From: a virus
DNA length: 64,000 nt
IMG/VR virus record: IMGVR_UViG_3300032287_003869
Coordinates: 27,810-91,809 of that record
Reading direction: 5' to 3' (one strand)
The notes under the pieces were generated by a model that saw only the letters and a program-made list of their open reading frames with translations, ran no database searches and was not told where the DNA came from. Both the position numbers and the translations under genes were made by a program. Of the stretch, positions 7,932 through 16,435 are shown piece by piece; position 1 is the stretch's first letter; each line of letters opens with the position of its first letter.

Positions 7932-8786
7932 TTAGAGATTTGGCTCTATAATTTTCAATAATTTATCGGATGATTTTATATATTGAGCCTCGATATAAGA
8001 TAATTTTGAATTTCTTTTTACCAAAAGTTTATGATTTTTAGATAAAATAATTTCCGAATCTTTAGTTTTTATTTTAATATATTCCGAATGTTTTGTATCC
8101 CACTTATTCAAAACTTTTCTATATCGGCCCAAATGGGTCAATACCAAATCTCCAACATTTATATCTGATAATTTTTTAAAACCGTTTATAGTATAAATCA
8201 AAGTATTTGGACACAGGCAAGATAAAGCGCGGCTTCCCATATCTGCGCTATCTTTTTGATCTTCAATGACTTTCGCCTCTCTTGCTGAAATAAGATTACC
8301 CAAAGAATCAATGATAATCATGAACTTTCCTTGTAGTTTATTATCCACAATCGCCTTTAAAAATTTCACAATTTGATTTCTACAATCTTCAATGATTTCA
8401 ATTGGGCAATGTTTAATCTTACTCACATCACATCCCAACCTTTCAGCGGTATCCATGTCCAAGGCATTTTCAGTATCGAAATAAACAACATTGATTCCCT
8501 TCTTTTGAGCATTAGATGCGATCTTATTCAATATTAATGTTTTTCCGCAACCACTTGGCCCTGAAAAACCAGTAATTCTACCCATTGGAACCCCCTTGAA
8601 AGGAGATCCTGAGATAATCGAGTTAAGTGCATATGAACCAGTGCTGATCCATTCCTTTACAGTAGAAAGTGAATTCTCACTTAAAAATGTCGCCTCTGGG
8701 TTTAATTCCTCTAGGACTTTAAATGCATCCTTGATTGAACCAGTGTCGATGTTTTCTTCTTCGGTTTCTTTTTTTGTTCTAGCCAT
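7932..8786 (-). CDS. uvsX: UvsX/RecA N-terminal half fused to split intein N-part (IntN)
   Basis: Protein of 284 aa. Residues 1-189 are the RecA-fold N-half of UvsX: Walker A GPSGCGKT (76-83), YFDTENALD (102-110, catalytic Glu) and Walker B MIIIDSLGN (156-164). The extein ends ADMGSRALS, which aligns with T4 SDMTRAKTM near DNA-binding loop L1. Residues 190-284 are the intein N-fragment: Cys1 in CLCPNTL (block A), NVGDLVL, and block B with ILSKNHKLL containing the conserved His. The gene stops after 95 intein residues. UvsX forms presynaptic filaments in recombination-dependent replication, so function requires trans-splicing with the product of 6117-6809. Confidence 0.94.
   Translation of the reverse strand: MARTKKETEEENIDTGSIKDAFKVLEELNPEATFLSENSLSTVKEWISTGSYALNSIISGSPFKGVPMGRITGFSGPSGCGKTLILNKIASNAQKKGINVVYFDTENALDMDTAERLGCDVSKIKHCPIEIIEDCRNQIVKFLKAIVDNKLQGKFMIIIDSLGNLISAREAKVIEDQKDSADMGSRALSCLCPNTLIYTINGFKKLSDINVGDLVLTHLGRYRKVLNKWDTKHSEYIKIKTKDSEIILSKNHKLLVKRNSKLSYIEAQYIKSSDKLLKIIEPNL
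7935..8219 (-). other. Intein N-fragment coding segment (IntN, 95 aa)
   Basis: Begins with the TGC codon for Cys1 at 8219-8217 and runs to the TAA at 7934-7932. Block A, the VGD turn and block B (SKNH) are present. The length is typical of split-intein N-fragments. No endonuclease domain is fused to it. Confidence 0.9.
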
Positions 8787-8795
8787 ACAACATAT

Positions 8796-8823
8796 ATATT
8801 AACAAAAGATCCGCCAAAGTCAA
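8796..8823 (-). promoter_or_regulatory. Sigma70-like promoter for uvsX, overlapping a terminator hairpin
   Basis: On the minus strand TTGACT (8823-8818) and TAATAT (8801-8796) are separated by 16 nt, just upstream of the uvsX ATG at 8786. The -35 element lies in the loop and arm of the terminator at 8805-8839, so upstream transcription stops and uvsX transcription restarts in one compact site. Confidence 0.6.
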
Positions 8824-8839
8824 ACCTTGGCGGATCTTT
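8805..8839. terminator. Rho-independent terminator hairpin
   Basis: A perfect 13-bp inverted repeat, AAAGATCCGCCAA at 8805-8817 and its complement at 8827-8839, is GC-rich in its core. It is followed by seven T on the plus strand and by TTTT on the minus strand. The only converging transcript is the minus-strand gene ending at 8875, so it probably works mainly on that strand, separating it from uvsX. Confidence 0.8.
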
Positions 8840-8874
8840 TTTTGTATGTCAAACGAAATTATTTTTTTGAAATT

Positions 8875-9219
8875 TTACTCGTCGAACAGCTTGATCGTGG
8901 GGGCTTCTTTCTTTTCTTCTTTCTTTGCGACTTGGAACATGTTTACATATTGCTCAACAAGGCGACCTTCAAGAGCTATTTCAGATTTAACAATCCTATC
9001 AGCAGGATAATCAAAAATAGATCCGCCTTCTCGCTTATCTAATTGAATGAATTCCTTGAAGAATTGAGGAACAAGCTGAACGCTAAGTTGACCATTACTG
9101 TTAGGTTGGGCCATAAGAATTGCTGGGTTCTTTACTTTAAGAATAGAACCTTTTGATTCTAGAACTTCTCCAACAATAGTGTGTCCTACATGATCGATGA
9201 ATACTTTAATATCTTGCAT
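8875..9219 (-). CDS. Conserved phage protein, small beta-rich (possibly Sm-like)
   Basis: Protein of 114 aa. The N-terminal 70 residues look like a small beta barrel (alternating hydrophobics: VGHTIVGEVLES, SILKVKNPAILMAQ, GQLSVQLVPQFF), and the C-terminus is charged and disordered. Proteins of this pattern occur near replication genes in other T4-like marine phages, from memory of the family rather than a search. It lies between gp43 and uvsX and is followed by a strong terminator. Confidence 0.6.
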   Translation of the reverse strand: MQDIKVFIDHVGHTIVGEVLESKGSILKVKNPAILMAQPNSNGQLSVQLVPQFFKEFIQLDKREGGSIFDYPADRIVKSEIALEGRLVEQYVNMFQVAKKEEKKEAPTIKLFDE

Positions 9220-9257
9220 AGGTAACGATTTAATAACTTAAATCGAAAAAGCAAGCA

Positions 9258-11828
9258 TCATTCTTTAAAAAAATCCATCAAATCGCATGTTGTCATTTCA
9301 CTCGGCTTTTGAGCTACCCAATTAACGCTTTCAAAAAAACTTTCAACTGGCGCAAATATCACCTTTTCAAACATTTTTTCATAATCGGGTTCAAAGAAGT
9401 TTCTAAATTCTTCTGGATAGTAATATTTGAAAGCAATAGAATCTATCGCATATTTGTTTGGTTTTTTGAGATAGAATATTTTTAATTTATCTCCGCTTTG
9501 GATTTTTTCATATTTCCCTATCAAATCCAATTTGTCCAATAAAAGATTATAGAAATATGCCGCCTTAACATGATTTGGCATACTTTTAACCGTCTGAAAA
9601 TCATTACATTGAGATGCATATTTTTCGTAGTTTTTAATTCCCTTGTTAATTGCAATCTCTTCAAGAGGCAATCCTATGAATGCATCATGTGCTTTTGTTA
9701 CTGCATCATTGGTTTTAACGTTATCCAATGTTAAAATAAGAGTCTCAGCAATATTTTTAACATAAGGTTTGACCTTTTTCGGCATTGTGCTTTTCACAAC
9801 ATCAACTCCTGTATATTTGAACTTGTTACACTTAATCCCTTCGTTGTCTAAAATGTGTAAAATGTAGTGTTTTTTCTTCAAAAGCATTCCAATATCGCAT
9901 ATTTTTTCTCTCTTGAATAGAAATCTACAATCTTTCGAATTTAACTCTTTTTCTCCCCACTTGATAATCTCCTCATTTAAATATTTTGCAGTATCATCAA
10001 TAATATTATACATCTCTTTTGTGACTTTATTGTTTTCAGAGAATTTTATATTTTTGTGTTCAATAACATCATCGAAAGAAATAAACAAACTGTCTGTATC
10101 AATATATCTGATAACATCTCTAGATACTTTTTTACCTATATTCTTCTCCACATACTCAGTAAGGATATCAGAACCTTTGTTAATAATCGCTTGACCTGTT
10201 AATGTGATTGATCTCGCAAGATCATCATCTCCAAGTGCAAAATATTTGTTACCGAATGCGCCATAAACGGAATTCAAGAAAATCTTTTTCGTTTTTTGAT
10301 CTATATCCAAAAGTCTAGCTTTAGCCTCCAGTTTGCTTTTTGCGACTGGATCTTCTTCGGCTTCTATCTCCTTCTTCGTTTTTTTAAGATTTTTTACAGC
10401 ATCAACACGTTGTTCATAGTATTTGTCGATGATTTCTGGAAACAGTCCTTTTCTTTTTTGAGAGAACAGGACATTCGCTTTCGATATCGCTATCTTTTCC
10501 TTTTCAACTAATTTGTCGAAGGCATTATGAGATATTTTATGTTGAGTGTGATTGGCGTCTCTTATGATAACGTGTTCCGATGTCTTTTCTATAATTGTAC
10601 CTAGTTTTGTCTCTGGTGAAATGTTCAGAGTTATCATGGTATTTGGATAAAGAGAGTTTGCATCAAAAGACACCAAGTGCTTATGTATTCCACTTTCTGG
10701 TTCTTTTACAAAAGCTCCCTCGTTTTTAGATATTTTATTTGGATCTCTTATAAAGGTTGGTATTTTAATGTCTCTTTTTCTGGCTTGAATTGCGGTTGCT
10801 CCTGTAATAACACCTAGACTCCTCAATGCGCTTTCCATTGTGGTTAATCCTGTGACGGCAAGAGAACGTAACAGTGGCATATATTTCAATGCATCGTCTA
10901 ATTTCACAAGAATGTTGACGTCTTGAATGTTATAATCAACAAATGTTTCCCAATTCGTATCCGCTAGATCTGAAAGATTTCCTCCACCGTAGTCTATCTT
11001 ATTTTCTCCAAGTTCAACCGATGCTATCGTGTTTAGTTTGTAATTTTCTCTTGGGTCTAGACAAAATTTCTTGTATGCATCCATGTAATCGATGCTAGAT
11101 ACGCCATCCAATACCCAAACTTTCTCTTCTTTTCCGAATTTATTAAACTCTGTTCTGCTATATATGTTTTTTGTCGGAGAAAGTCTCGTAGCTTCATTTT
11201 CATCACAAATCTTACCGATTCTATTGACGAGATACGGAATATCGAAAAACTTACTATTCCATCCAGACAGCACATCCATGTGATCCTTTTCCACATATTC
11301 CAAAAATTTGGTCAGTAATTGTTTTTCAGAGGAACAATGACTATATTTTACATTCGGAAGTTTAGGAACATATGCCTTTGTACCCCAAACATGAAACATC
11401 TGGCTCAATGTATCGTATATGGTGATAACATTAACTGGGGCATTTGCTTGATCTGGATGGGGGAAGCCTTCATCTTTGGAATAAACCTCAATATCCAAAT
11501 AAAAAATCTTCAAAGGATGCTGAATGAATTCAGGCTTCTCGTATTCTTGATAAAACATATCAACCAGAAATTGTTGATATACACTGAGGTTCTCAAATAT
11601 TCTAACGTTATCTGTTTCTTTAATGTATTTCGATCTATCGTATTGAGTATTGAATGATTTTTTCTTCAGTTTCGTATTGAATAAACTGATAGAATCATGT
11701 GTTCCGTTTGTTTCTGTATAGACATAAGGTCTATAGGAACATTCCGCTTTAATTCTCTTTCCACTTGTGTCCCAAGTAAAGAGATTCATGCAGCGTTCTT
11801 TTGGATTATACGATAGATTTCTATACAT
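9258..11828 (-). CDS. 43: Family B DNA polymerase (T4 gp43-like)
   Basis: Protein of 856 aa (T4 gp43 is 898). The 3'-5' exonuclease motifs are intact: YLDIE (Asp112, Glu114), SGWNSKFFDIPYL (Exo II, Asp196) and YNIQD (Exo III, Tyr299/Asp303). Polymerase motifs: A, DANSLYP (389-395); B, KKIFLNSVYG (514-523); C, YIDTDS (575-580). All catalytic residues are present, so it should be a proofreading replicative polymerase. No intein or intron interrupts it. It is divergent from the two small plus-strand genes starting at 11851. Confidence 0.96.
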   Translation of the reverse strand: MYRNLSYNPKERCMNLFTWDTSGKRIKAECSYRPYVYTETNGTHDSISLFNTKLKKKSFNTQYDRSKYIKETDNVRIFENLSVYQQFLVDMFYQEYEKPEFIQHPLKIFYLDIEVYSKDEGFPHPDQANAPVNVITIYDTLSQMFHVWGTKAYVPKLPNVKYSHCSSEKQLLTKFLEYVEKDHMDVLSGWNSKFFDIPYLVNRIGKICDENEATRLSPTKNIYSRTEFNKFGKEEKVWVLDGVSSIDYMDAYKKFCLDPRENYKLNTIASVELGENKIDYGGGNLSDLADTNWETFVDYNIQDVNILVKLDDALKYMPLLRSLAVTGLTTMESALRSLGVITGATAIQARKRDIKIPTFIRDPNKISKNEGAFVKEPESGIHKHLVSFDANSLYPNTMITLNISPETKLGTIIEKTSEHVIIRDANHTQHKISHNAFDKLVEKEKIAISKANVLFSQKRKGLFPEIIDKYYEQRVDAVKNLKKTKKEIEAEEDPVAKSKLEAKARLLDIDQKTKKIFLNSVYGAFGNKYFALGDDDLARSITLTGQAIINKGSDILTEYVEKNIGKKVSRDVIRYIDTDSLFISFDDVIEHKNIKFSENNKVTKEMYNIIDDTAKYLNEEIIKWGEKELNSKDCRFLFKREKICDIGMLLKKKHYILHILDNEGIKCNKFKYTGVDVVKSTMPKKVKPYVKNIAETLILTLDNVKTNDAVTKAHDAFIGLPLEEIAINKGIKNYEKYASQCNDFQTVKSMPNHVKAAYFYNLLLDKLDLIGKYEKIQSGDKLKIFYLKKPNKYAIDSIAFKYYYPEEFRNFFEPDYEKMFEKVIFAPVESFFESVNWVAQKPSEMTTCDLMDFFKE

Positions 11829-11834
11829 CGATTG

Positions 11835-11843
11835 TTAAATAAT
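11835..11843 (+). promoter_or_regulatory. Late-promoter-like element TTAAATAAT
   Basis: It ends 7 nt before the ATG at 11851, in the 22-bp gap between divergent genes. Confidence 0.5.
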
Positions 11844-11850
11844 ATCAATT

Positions 11851-12045
11851 ATGGAAGAGATTGCAAGGCAATTTTTCAATACACTGGACCCATGTCCACA
11901 AGAAATCCCAGATTGTGAAAATCTTAGAAAAGAATACACAAGAACATTGGATTCTTTAAAAGTCAAAAGCGGATGCAGTCCTTGTGCTGAGAGAAATCTT
12001 AAAAACACATTCATATCTAGAATTAAAAATTTGATCGGAAAATGA
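11851..12045 (+). CDS. Small Cys-containing protein of unknown function
   Basis: Protein of 64 aa with four Cys in the pattern DPCPQ, PDCEN, SGCSPCAE; CSPC could bind a metal or form a disulphide. It overlaps the next gene by 4 bp (ATGA), so it is translated together with a membrane protein. A late-type element precedes it. No family recognised. Confidence 0.6.
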   Translation: MEEIARQFFNTLDPCPQEIPDCENLRKEYTRTLDSLKVKSGCSPCAERNLKNTFISRIKNLIGK

Positions 12046-12365
12046 TTTGGTTTTATACATCTGGTCTTTTGGCCGTTAATAGTATTCTTATACTATGGTT
12101 TTATTCTCCTATTGCTAATTCTATAGGCAAATTGTTCTTGAAAAGAAATGATATTTATGCCTTGGACGATCTTCTCGATATAATTGCAATCAAAAGTGAA
12201 GTTCTATCTACGCTTTTATCATGCTGGGTATGCATGAGCTTTTGGTTGTCTTTAATCGTCGGGCTTGTCTTTATGTTTATTTTCGGATTGTATTGGTGGT
12301 ATCCAATTTTAACATATCTGACTTATCCATCGATTCTTTTCGCTATCAAGCAATTATACCGTTGA
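12042..12365 (+). CDS. Small membrane protein with CWVC motif (DUF1360-like)
   Basis: Protein of 107 aa with about three hydrophobic spans (residues 5-25, 55-83 and 85-100). LLSCWVCMSFWLSL recalls the CPxCxxFW signature of DUF1360-type small membrane proteins. It probably sits in the host inner membrane. It overlaps the upstream small Cys protein by 4 bp, and the 3' end overlaps the convergent glycosyltransferase gene by 20 bp. Confidence 0.6.
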   Translation: MIWFYTSGLLAVNSILILWFYSPIANSIGKLFLKRNDIYALDDLLDIIAIKSEVLSTLLSCWVCMSFWLSLIVGLVFMFIFGLYWWYPILTYLTYPSILFAIKQLYR

Positions 12366-13572
12366 TAGCGTTCAAGACTTTTCTATCTGGGTGTCCATGA
12401 GGATATTTGAACAATTCAGCATAGCATTCAATATTATCTCCGTTTTCCAACCAACGCTTGTTTGCATCATTTCTCGCTTTTGCACTGATATTCATGTAAC
12501 GTCCTTTTTTGCTTAGGACGTCATCAATCACGGAAACCATTTCTTCTCCTGTATCGAATTTAAATGGTGCATTCTCATATGTGCAAAGATTTTGACAAGC
12601 GATTGGAATTCCGAATGCATTTGCCTCAACAAGTTTCAAATCAGATTTAGATTTGTTGAAATTGTTATTTTGCAAAGGAGCAACCATCATGTTAATTCTT
12701 AGATTTTTGATCTTCTCTCCATAGTGGTAGAGATTTTGCCAAGGGTGGAATTCTATTTTTCCAGACTTCACTAAATTTGTCAAAGGAAGAGGATATGCTC
12801 CAAGAAATACCCATTGGTACTTATCCACGGTTTTTGCAATAATATCTACAACGTGCGCAAAGTCATCTTTTTGACCAACTCTGTTATCAACGTCAAAATG
12901 TGCTCCAGATCCAGCATAAAGGATTCTTGGTTTCTTTTTGTAAGTGTCGTAATTTGACGATATCTGCTTCTCGTCATAGAAATGCCCAAGCCAAAACTTT
13001 GGAGGGAAATTGGGAATAATTGTCACGCTTTTATGCCCAGTTTTTTCCGTGTAGTAATCCTTCATGAATTGATTTGTAACCGTAACCTCATCGCAAAGAA
13101 GCATTATATCTTGGCAATTTTTTCTAATCTGAGGGTCTGTAAATGCTGGTTTATATTTGTTATAATCCGGAATATCTTCTGAGAAAACAAGATCGTCAAT
13201 TTCATAGATAATTCGGAAACCGACTTCTTTGGAGAGTTCTTTTAAGAACTGAACAAACTTTAATTGGTGGCTTGTGGCTTGTCTTTGAATCCTAACGACC
13301 TTTGTATTGATATATGATCGTGGGTCCAAGTTCATAACAGTAGTACCATGAACTGTAAACATATTGAATGCATTAAGCAAATGTTCTGGCCAAATCATTC
13401 TCCAAAAACCGCATCCGCTATAGTCAGCATAATACTGAATAACTCTTGGTAGATGATTTTCAGGTGGAGTCATGTCCTCTTTTTTTGTTGCTGCCTTGTT
13501 TCCAATGTGCGTAAACTGCATCGAGTTCCTCAAAAGAGGGGATGTAAATTGGCTGTTGGGAATTTGAATCAT
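12346..13572 (-). CDS. GT-B type glycosyltransferase (GT4-like)
   Basis: Protein of 408 aa. The C-terminal half shows the GT-B nucleotide-sugar domain: RILYAGSGAHFD, then WVFLGAYPLP, and the KLVEANAFGIPIACQN region that matches the conserved E-x7-E/G-x-P motif of GT4-type enzymes. The N-terminal half includes FRIIYEIDDLVF. The acceptor is unknown. It lies between replication genes, away from the main glycosyltransferase blocks, an arrangement also known in T4-like cyanophages. Confidence 0.8.
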   Translation of the reverse strand: MIQIPNSQFTSPLLRNSMQFTHIGNKAATKKEDMTPPENHLPRVIQYYADYSGCGFWRMIWPEHLLNAFNMFTVHGTTVMNLDPRSYINTKVVRIQRQATSHQLKFVQFLKELSKEVGFRIIYEIDDLVFSEDIPDYNKYKPAFTDPQIRKNCQDIMLLCDEVTVTNQFMKDYYTEKTGHKSVTIIPNFPPKFWLGHFYDEKQISSNYDTYKKKPRILYAGSGAHFDVDNRVGQKDDFAHVVDIIAKTVDKYQWVFLGAYPLPLTNLVKSGKIEFHPWQNLYHYGEKIKNLRINMMVAPLQNNNFNKSKSDLKLVEANAFGIPIACQNLCTYENAPFKFDTGEEMVSVIDDVLSKKGRYMNISAKARNDANKRWLENGDNIECYAELFKYPHGHPDRKVLNAINGIIA

Positions 13573-13601
13573 AGTGTTATTAATTTTCTGTTACGTTAAA
13601 A

Positions 13602-15398
13602 TCAAGCGGTTTCTAGAGGAATTCTTTTAGTTATTCCATTTGTTTTCTCCAAATAAACGACCTCGCCATTTGCTAATTTTGAACATTCTTTTCTGTGGGA
13701 AATCACATAAATGCCATAAGAATACTTCTCTACAAAGTCATTTAACAATCTTACGACATTCTCGACTCCAGCGGAGTCCAAGCTTGTATCCAAAAGCTCA
13801 TCATAAAATTGAACATTGTAATAAACATTTGTTTGCATCTTCAACATATCAATAAATGCAAACATTACAGCGAGGTCTATGGCCTTTCTTTCTGCTCCAC
13901 TATAGTTGAAATACATAGTCGGCTTACCTCTCTCGTTTTTTATCTCCTCCTCAAAATATTGGTCAAAAGTTATGATAGAGTTGGCATTTAATTCTTTTAG
14001 ATAAAAAGCTATCTTTGAATTAAACAATGCCAATATTTTCTTCACAACATAACTTTTAACGCCTTCTTCTGATAAAACGAACTTAACATTGTCTAAAACT
14101 TTGAATCTTATCTTCAACCCGTCCAGTGTTTCCCCAAGTTTCAAAAGATCATTTTTAATCCCATCAATACTCTTGGATTCTTCTTCTTTGAAGTTTTGCA
14201 ATTCGGTTAATGATGTTTTTTCCTTTTCCAGTTGTTTTTCAAAATACTCTTTTTTCTCTTCGTCGTTTTGTTTCTTTTGAATCGCAAGTGCATTCTTTGT
14301 TATACCGTCCTTTAATAGTGAGATTGCTCTTTCAATTAAAGATATTTCGGATTTCAATTCCGATTGCTTTTTATACAATTCCTGTTCAAGAATAGTGTTT
14401 TTTTGTTCAATTGTTGAGCGGATTTCGTTTTTTCTTTGCTGAATATGATCCAAATCGTCCGCTGTGACTTTTCTCATGCAAACTGGACACTCATCTTCTT
14501 CTGTTCCAATTTTTGATAAATCTGATTTTAAAATTTTAATCTCTATTAAAACCTCAGTGCATTTTTTAACAATCTGCTGATTCTCTTCATTTTTGTCTTT
14601 ATTTTTTTCTTCAAGTTTCTTCAGCTTTTCCTTGTTTTGTTGAACATCTTCTATCTTATATGTTAATATTCTATCTGTGGTTTCAGTTAATTGTTTTTCA
14701 ATTCTGGATATGGTTTCATCTATCGCATTCTTTCTACGATCTCTTTCTTCTGAATTTCTTTTATTTTGATCCAATACTAGTTTTATTGTTTTTTCCAAAT
14801 CGGAATATTTTTCAGATTTTGATTCTATTTCCTTCTTTACCTCAACATATTCTTCTTTCAAATTGGAATTCATTCTTGAGAATACGTCCAAATTGAATAT
14901 CCCTTCAATGAATTTTTTCTTCTCCAACTTCTTCTGGGCCATGAAGGGTATCGTGGAGTTAATCGAGAGGCATATGCAATTCGTGAATATCTCTGGCGTG
15001 AGGTTTAAAATTGAAAGAATGTATTCGGTGGTGTTTGATATGCTGTCCCTGCTTACATCTTGACCGTTCTCGAACAAATTCAACTTGGAGGGTTTTATAG
15101 TCCTGATGATCTCGTATTCATTCTTGTCTATGGAAAATGTTAAAGACACCTCCGCAGTTTCATTTGTTAGGTTGTTTACAACAAACTCCTTTTTAAGTTC
15201 TCTTGTTGTCTCCCCAAACAATGCAAAATAAAAGGAATCGACAAGAGAACTCTTTCCAGTTCCATTTTGACGATCCATCAAGTCCTTGTTTATTCCCGTT
15301 ATGATGTTCAGTCCCTTTTGAAAATCCACAACAACAGGAGTCTTTCCTATGCTTAGGAAATTTTTAACTTTTAATGTTTTAAATACTACTTTTTTCAC
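13602..15398 (-). CDS. 46: Recombination endonuclease subunit, SMC/Rad50-like (T4 gp46-like)
   Basis: Protein of 598 aa (T4 gp46 is 560). The N-terminal ATPase half has Walker A NGTGKSS (45-51); two long coiled-coil arms flank a zinc hook DECPVC (Cys304 and Cys307); the C-terminal half has the ABC signature YSGAERKAIDLA and Walker B QFYDELLDTSLD. With gp47 it resects DNA ends for UvsX-mediated recombination. It overlaps the gp47 gene by 4 bp. The end-recognition loop before Walker A (GINKDLMDRQ) is longer than usual. Confidence 0.93.
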   Translation of the reverse strand: MKKVVFKTLKVKNFLSIGKTPVVVDFQKGLNIITGINKDLMDRQNGTGKSSLVDSFYFALFGETTRELKKEFVVNNLTNETAEVSLTFSIDKNEYEIIRTIKPSKLNLFENGQDVSRDSISNTTEYILSILNLTPEIFTNCICLSINSTIPFMAQKKLEKKKFIEGIFNLDVFSRMNSNLKEEYVEVKKEIESKSEKYSDLEKTIKLVLDQNKRNSEERDRRKNAIDETISRIEKQLTETTDRILTYKIEDVQQNKEKLKKLEEKNKDKNEENQQIVKKCTEVLIEIKILKSDLSKIGTEEDECPVCMRKVTADDLDHIQQRKNEIRSTIEQKNTILEQELYKKQSELKSEISLIERAISLLKDGITKNALAIQKKQNDEEKKEYFEKQLEKEKTSLTELQNFKEEESKSIDGIKNDLLKLGETLDGLKIRFKVLDNVKFVLSEEGVKSYVVKKILALFNSKIAFYLKELNANSIITFDQYFEEEIKNERGKPTMYFNYSGAERKAIDLAVMFAFIDMLKMQTNVYYNVQFYDELLDTSLDSAGVENVVRLLNDFVEKYSYGIYVISHRKECSKLANGEVVYLEKTNGITKRIPLETA

Positions 15399-16435
15399 GA
15401 TTGTTTATATAATTCCACTGTGTATTTTGCAACATCTTCTTTATTGTCGATGTCTAAAAGTTTAACAAAATCAAAAATCGCTTTTTCCATATCAATTCCA
15501 GACAAGTCAAACTCTTCATCCAATTCTTCAGAAACAGGATTGAATGCAATTGTATTGTCAAAAGAAAGAGATATTGGGTTTAAATTTTTTATATTGGCTG
15601 AATATTTTTCCAATTCCTCGCTTTCTATGTTTTTATCGACAATGATTCTTACAATGTTGTTTTCTACATTTTGTTCCGAACTGTCATATTCCGACAGTTT
15701 AATTTTTTTATGTTTGGGTGAATTTTTGTTTTCATAGAATGTATAAGACGTGTCATCGAAATTAACAATATAATATCCCTTTGTCGATTCAGTATCTCCA
15801 AAGTCCATCTCAAAGGGGTTTCCGACATATATAATCTTGGATTCCTTATATTCTCTCTCATCTCTCAAATGAAAATGCCCACTAAAAACAAGTGGTGCCT
15901 TCTTGGATACGCTTGAGGGTGAAAATCCATGTTCACATAATTTATATGTGTTCATTTTGAAGCTTTCTATTTCAAAATGCCCCATCAACACATCGCATTG
16001 AGGAATATCCTTCATTTCAGTTCCCCAAGGACACATGAATACTTTCTTTCCACCAAATTCAAACATCTTTGGCTTATCTATGATTTCAATGTTAGGATAC
16101 CCCCTAAAAACAGAAAGAGAGTGAATATCAGCCTTGTCTTTTAAGAAGCTGCAATGATTTCCAACAATCATTTTAAGCTCGAAGTCTTTAAACTTATCAG
16201 TTATATCGGATGCAACGTGTAGAGTATTAACCGATATATCAGACCTAGAATGGAAATAATCTCCAAGAAAAAGTATGTTTTTTATATTCTTCTTTTTTAA
16301 TTCTGAAACAAACCAATCACTCCAATCGTCAGCTATCTTATGCCAAGTAGAACTGTTTTGATGAACTCCTAAATGGAGGTCTGAAAAAATCGCATAATTG
16401 TTATCCACTTGATTGTGATTATAATTCAATTTCAA
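15395..16435 (-). CDS. 47: Recombination endonuclease subunit, Mre11-like (T4 gp47-like)
   Basis: Protein of 346 aa (T4 gp47 is 339). Calcineurin-type phosphoesterase motifs appear in order: FSDLHLG (Asp19, His21), LGDYFH (Asp59), VGNHCS (Asn93-His94), LMGHFE and SGHFHLR. It is the Mn-dependent nuclease partner of gp46. It overlaps gp46 by 4 bp downstream and gp55 by 4 bp upstream, giving the order uvsY-uvsW-55-47-46. Confidence 0.93.
   Translation of the reverse strand: MKLNYNHNQVDNNYAIFSDLHLGVHQNSSTWHKIADDWSDWFVSELKKKNIKNILFLGDYFHSRSDISVNTLHVASDITDKFKDFELKMIVGNHCSFLKDKADIHSLSVFRGYPNIEIIDKPKMFEFGGKKVFMCPWGTEMKDIPQCDVLMGHFEIESFKMNTYKLCEHGFSPSSVSKKAPLVFSGHFHLRDEREYKESKIIYVGNPFEMDFGDTESTKGYYIVNFDDTSYTFYENKNSPKHKKIKLSEYDSSEQNVENNIVRIIVDKNIESEELEKYSANIKNLNPISLSFDNTIAFNPVSEELDEEFDLSGIDMEKAIFDFVKLLDIDNKEDVAKYTVELYKQS

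Noticed and set aside
13602-15398. Numerous plus-strand frames across the gp46 gene
   Set aside because: They are low-complexity, Phe/Ser/Leu-rich shadows of the coiled-coil coding sequence.
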